DNA from: Chimonanthus salicifolius
Taxonomy: Eukaryota > Streptophyta > Magnoliopsida > Laurales > Calycanthaceae
DNA: 64,000 bases
Assembly: GCA_013350335.1 (NCBI GenBank)
Contig: CM023542.1
Coordinates: 10,174,999 to 10,238,998, forward strand
Reading direction: 5' to 3'
Part shown: in pieces, positions 60,487-64,000 of the stretch
How positions within the stretch are numbered: position 1 is the first letter of the stretch
Layout of the letters: every line of letters starts with the position of its first letter
The notes under the pieces: model-generated
What the model saw: only the letters and a program-made list of their open reading frames with translations
Databases searched by the model: none
What the model was told of the DNA's origin: nothing
Made by a program: the position numbers and the translations under genes

Positions 60487-60600
60487 TTTCTTTTTATGAT
60501 TAAGGTGTTCAGACCTCTTAAAGCATCCAATTAATTCCTACCCACATACAACAAATAACTCTACGATGAAATATGAGAAAGGGAAAGAGTGTTAATGTAA
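60487..60600 (-). mobile_element. SINE family S2, 3' part
   Basis: On the minus strand: CGTAGAGTTATTTGTTGTA, GTGGGTAGGAATT, GCTTTAAGAGGTCTGAACACC, then ATAAAAAGA. It is adjacent to, but separate from, the copy at 59905. Confidence 0.6.
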
Positions 60601-61800
60601 AGCCTAAGATATTTATTCAAAGTAAATCTCATTATACATAATCTCACAAGAAGATCTAGGTTTGAGCTTTCAGCTTGTTAGTGGCCAATGTCATGAGAGA
60701 GAGAAGAGAATCATGGCTGTTTGAATTAAAAAACTTGACCAATATTTAATTGAATCTAGTTTAAAACATTAATAATATAATTATACGTATTAAATTATAA
60801 AAACTATCCATAATTATCTATAATATGAAAACGAAAACAGTAACATGTCACAAACTTTTATAAATAAAAGTCCCACTGTAAATTACGTAAATGAATGTAA
60901 AAATTTGCCTAATTATTTTAAAGCCAAATTAGGATTTATTTAACATAAGTTATTTAAACAACAATTTATTTAACAAATTTATTTTTAAATCACAGGGTCT
61001 TCATCCCACTGAGGAAAGAAAGCCCTTACAAAAATTGGCGTATGCTGCTTTATATGGCGTGCACACGGTATTCTTTAGTAAAAGGCGAAAGAATAGTTCG
61101 CTCTGTGCTCACCACGCAGCTGCGTGCTCTTGTTTGAATCCAGTTAGGTCTCTTTTATAATCTTTCTCAAGGACCATAATTTCTCTCCACTTTCGATGTG
61201 GGATTTCTTCTCAAGACATCTAACCTTTCAAACCATGCCAGATGAACGAAACCCTCTAAGATAATGAAATCTCAAGACATCTAACCTTTCAAACCATGCC
61301 AGATGAACGAAACCCTCTAAGATAAGCGGATTTCTTCCTCTGGTCTTGGATCCCAATAATGGACTTGGTTTGATAGGATCCAACTGCAGCAACTGATGGA
61401 ATTAATTAGAACCGTTCATCCATTCTATCCTCTCTAGTTCACCTCTCCAAACCTTTATCTTTATACCATTGGGGTGAAACTTGGGTCGGGTTTTAACTTG
61501 ATATGCATGACCTGACTTGAGAAATTAATGGGTTTGGGTTGTGTTTTTGTATATCTCGAGTTGGATCGGGTTGGAAAAAAATAAATCTGTATGAAATTTA
61601 GGTCAAGTCGAATTGAGAAATTTAAAAGCAATTCGATCCGACCTGACCCGACCTGACTGCACCAAGTTATAAACAGCACTCGTGTTGAATCGGGTCAGAA
61701 ATTCAAATCGGGTCGAGTTAGATTCAATAATTTTTGACATGGGTTCAACCTTGTTTATATAGTAAAAACTCTAGGGAGAGTTGACAAATGTTGCTATTAC
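60600..61800. other. Gene-free region
   Basis: It is AT-rich, with a 61-bp tandem duplication (61210-61331). A GGGTCGGG/CGACCTGACC-rich degraded MITE-like segment at 61468-61760 begins GGGGTGAAACTTGGGTCGG, a relative of the Ac-like MITEs. No gene is seen. Confidence 0.55.
61210..61331. repeat. 61-bp near-perfect tandem duplication
   Basis: Two units start CTCAAGACATCTAACCTTTC (61210 and 61271) and end at CCCTCTAAGATAA. Confidence 0.92.
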
Positions 61801-61806
61801 GAAAGG

Positions 61807-61961
61807 TTTTTTTACTCTCGAGCAAAGCTCTACTAAACCCTCCATTCGGGTGACATCTCACACTCCCACAGGATAGCCACCTGGTTACGTCATGGGGACT
61901 CGAACTCGCACCATCCTGCTTCCTGAGACGGAATGTTAACAGATGAGCTACCCCGTGTGGG
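61807..61961 (-). mobile_element. tRNA-derived SINE, diverged S1-like
   Basis: On the minus strand: CCACACGGGGTAGCTCATCT, TCTCAGGAAGCAGGA, B box GAGTTCGAGTCCC, then a body different from other S1 copies, ending near GTAAAAAAAC. The head is shared with S1 and the body is new. Confidence 0.65.
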
Positions 61962-62394
61962 ATAAGAAATTAATACGTGACTTTTAGAAATAATTAAAAT
62001 TGATAGTTTTTAAATAAATTCAAAAGAACTAGATAATTCTGAAATTTACAGTAACTGATTGACAATTGTGAGATTTTACTCAAATACTCTTAGAGTCTTA
62101 TTAAACTGAAATTTTATAAGACTAAATTTGATAGTATCGAAAAAAATTGTCAAATTTAAATTTTATCAATATTGAAAATTTATTTTTATGAAATCTGAAT
62201 ATGTTCGTATATTATTGTAAACATACTTTAGAGTTTAAATTATGAGTGACTTGTATTTCTATCTAATATTGAATTAAAATGATTTTTTATCAGACAAAAT
62301 ATCACCAAATAAAACTCTGAATCTTCAAATCACGTAACACAACTATGTAACAATAGAATGGTGGAACAACACAAGCCAAATACCTAAACATGTC

Positions 62395-62550
62395 TAGTAC
62401 CGGTCCTGAAATCTTAGGAGCCTTAGGCACAGTGTATTGATGTGGGCCCTAGACCTTGAGAGCAGTCAAAGTGGGGGCCCTACAGCCCATTGGTTACATT
62501 GGGAGGTCCTAAGTGGCGGCCTAGTTGACGTAAAGCCAGAGCAAGCCCTG
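62395..62550. mobile_element. Short hAT-like MITE
   Basis: It starts TAGTACCGGTCCTGAAATC and ends GCAAGCCCTG. 8-mers AACATGTC (62387-62394) and AACATGTT (62551-62558) flank it with one mismatch. CCTTAGGC and GGCCTA motifs resemble the element at 23348. Confidence 0.6.
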
Positions 62551-62683
62551 AACATGTTTAAGAAGCCAAATATCTCCACAACTATATTAGGATAATGATT
62601 CGTGCACCATAAGTTTTCACCTGGTGCATCATCGAGATGAACCATGAGATTTCACCATGACTTTTCTCTCATGTTAGTAGATG

Positions 62684-62861
62684 CCCATTTATGTTGAATC
62701 TTGTGGACCATGTACAGTTGTAACTTGGGCCATATTGAGCAAAATTCTGCTGAAAATCTTCCAGCCTAAGGCCAAGAAGTCAAGCCCTGGCAATTCTACT
62801 AACAAATTTAAGGCCCATTTGTGTTCAATTTTGTGGTCCATGTCAAGTTGTAACTTGGGCC
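62684..62861. repeat. Pair of 49-bp direct repeats
   Basis: GCCCATTTATGTTGAATCTTG... (62684-62732) and GCCCATTTGTGTTCAATTTTG... (62813-62861) both end GTTGTAACTTGGGCC. The small frame spanning them is a by-product. Confidence 0.75.
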
Positions 62862-64000
62862 TCTAGAAAATCATAAGGAAAACATAGCTACTATGCTGAT
62901 AGGCCTTTCCGCCTAAATATAACTCCCATGCCCACTTTACAGTCTAAAACCCTAGCCCATATCCAGCTCAACTTGGTTGAACTTGGATTACTTTCCTTTT
63001 CATCCAATTGAAATTTCAAAAGCCCATTAACATCAAGGTGGCTCTTTAGATTCAGCATCAACATGACGGACATACTGATCTGAAAATGCTCATTATCTTC
63101 ACATTTTCTTAATTTAGTTTATTGCTAGAATTTTTATTTTTTTTTACTCTTACTTTTTTTTTTTTTTTTAATAATGGGCTGATCATCCTAACCAACAAAA
63201 TTCATGGCTGAGGACCATGTTCTGCACAAAGTTGTGGATGGTCAAGATTGTCTAAACCATTCCCTTGTAATAATTTGTTAATTTAGCCCAGATTTTAAAA
63301 CTCTAGTTTAATCTAATCATGTCTCCACAAATACTCCCTCTGTCCTAAAATACTTGTCCTATATGCATTTCGGAATTGTCTCAAATTACTTATCATATTC
63401 CTTTATTTTTACATTAAATCAAAGTTTAACATTCTTGATGAGCTTCAAATCACCTTCTCACGTGATGCAAATACAACATTCTTTTATAAGCTTTGACTTG
63501 CCCATATGCAGCATTTTGTAATTATTTCTAAAAACTCTGACTTTCATCATCTCAATCATGCATTGCTGCATAGTTAGGAAAACATTATTGAGTAATAAGT
63601 ATATAACAAGATACCATCTAAACCTCTTTTTTTTGTCATCAAGTTTTTATTGTCTCAGAGAATCTATTAATAGGTTAAATTTTGTTCGAAAGGATTGAAT
63701 TGTATCTCTTGACATATGTTCAGATTGTTTCTATCATTTATTGTTGCAAAAATCATCATCAATTGCATAAAATATATGGACATTTTCGAATTACTAAATT
63801 AATTCGGGTAGTGTTCAAAAACTCATAAAAAATAAATTGATTTAAAAATATGAAATAGATTCAAAATATTTAAATTTTTAAAATGTGCACATATTTTAGG
63901 TACATATGATAAAAATGCCACCATATTATCATGATAATGCTAAGAATATTGTGATAATTTCATTTCTAATGATATCTGAATAATATTTAAAGAAGTAGAC
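62862..64000. other. Gene-free end of window, with a partial Stowaway
   Basis: At 63334 a Stowaway terminus (CTCCCTCTGTCCTAAAATAC) is preceded by TA, and no matching right end was found nearby, so it is truncated. The rest is AT-rich with no gene. Confidence 0.5.

Overview
The window is AT-rich nuclear DNA from a flowering plant. The evidence is a spliced NAC transcription-factor gene carrying a miR164-type target site, an F-box/kelch-repeat gene of a plant-specific type, tRNA-derived SINEs, Copia and long Tekay/Del-like LTR elements, Stowaway and hAT MITEs, and a plastid-like 23S rRNA fragment. The species cannot be named from sequence alone. Only two protein-coding loci are convincing (a NAC locus present twice, and the F-box/kelch gene). 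Most other short open frames lie in transposable elements.

Region 1, about 0.3-26.3 kb, is an old segmental duplication. Unit A (about 316-15450) and unit B (about 17228-25290) each hold the same SINE, promoter, NAC exon 1, intron 1, exon 2 and start of intron 2. Unit A has taken a hAT-like element with a nested solo LTR, two more solo LTRs, a SINE and a Stowaway MITE. Its NAC copy is a pseudogene: a 50-bp tandem duplication in exon 2 causes a stop, and exon 3 is missing. Unit B keeps all three exons and the miR164 site, but one extra base near the end of exon 2 puts a stop just before the splice donor. Its intron 2 holds three hAT-type insertions and a TRIM next to exon 3.

Region 2, about 26.3-35 kb, has no gene. 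It holds a Stowaway MITE, a foldback element, an Ac-like MITE with a perfect 8-bp target duplication, the organellar rRNA fragment, and a promoter-like block (C1) that recurs at 46.3-48.7 kb (C2). Region 3, 35122-43871, is a 3.2-kb solo LTR containing a 1.9-kb solo LTR and a second 3.6-kb solo LTR; all three have perfect 5-bp target duplications.

Region 4, about 44-54.5 kb, holds the C2 block, two possible promoters with 5' leader exons, small elements, and the intact 430-codon F-box/kelch gene (53181-54473). Region 5, 55-64 kb, holds a SINE split by a 3.6-kb internally deleted Copia element with decayed gag/protease, a 3' remnant of a second Copia, more SINEs, short tandem duplications and MITEs.

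The locus shows layered insertion history rather than a gene system. Because units A and B are paralogous, each often supplies the empty site for insertions in the other, so the order of events can be read directly. No exotic new gene system was found. The most useful observations are the two differently broken NAC copies (one still carrying the miR164 site), a five-member family of roughly 2-kb TG...CA elements, a second SINE family, and an array of short palindromes inside a long LTR.
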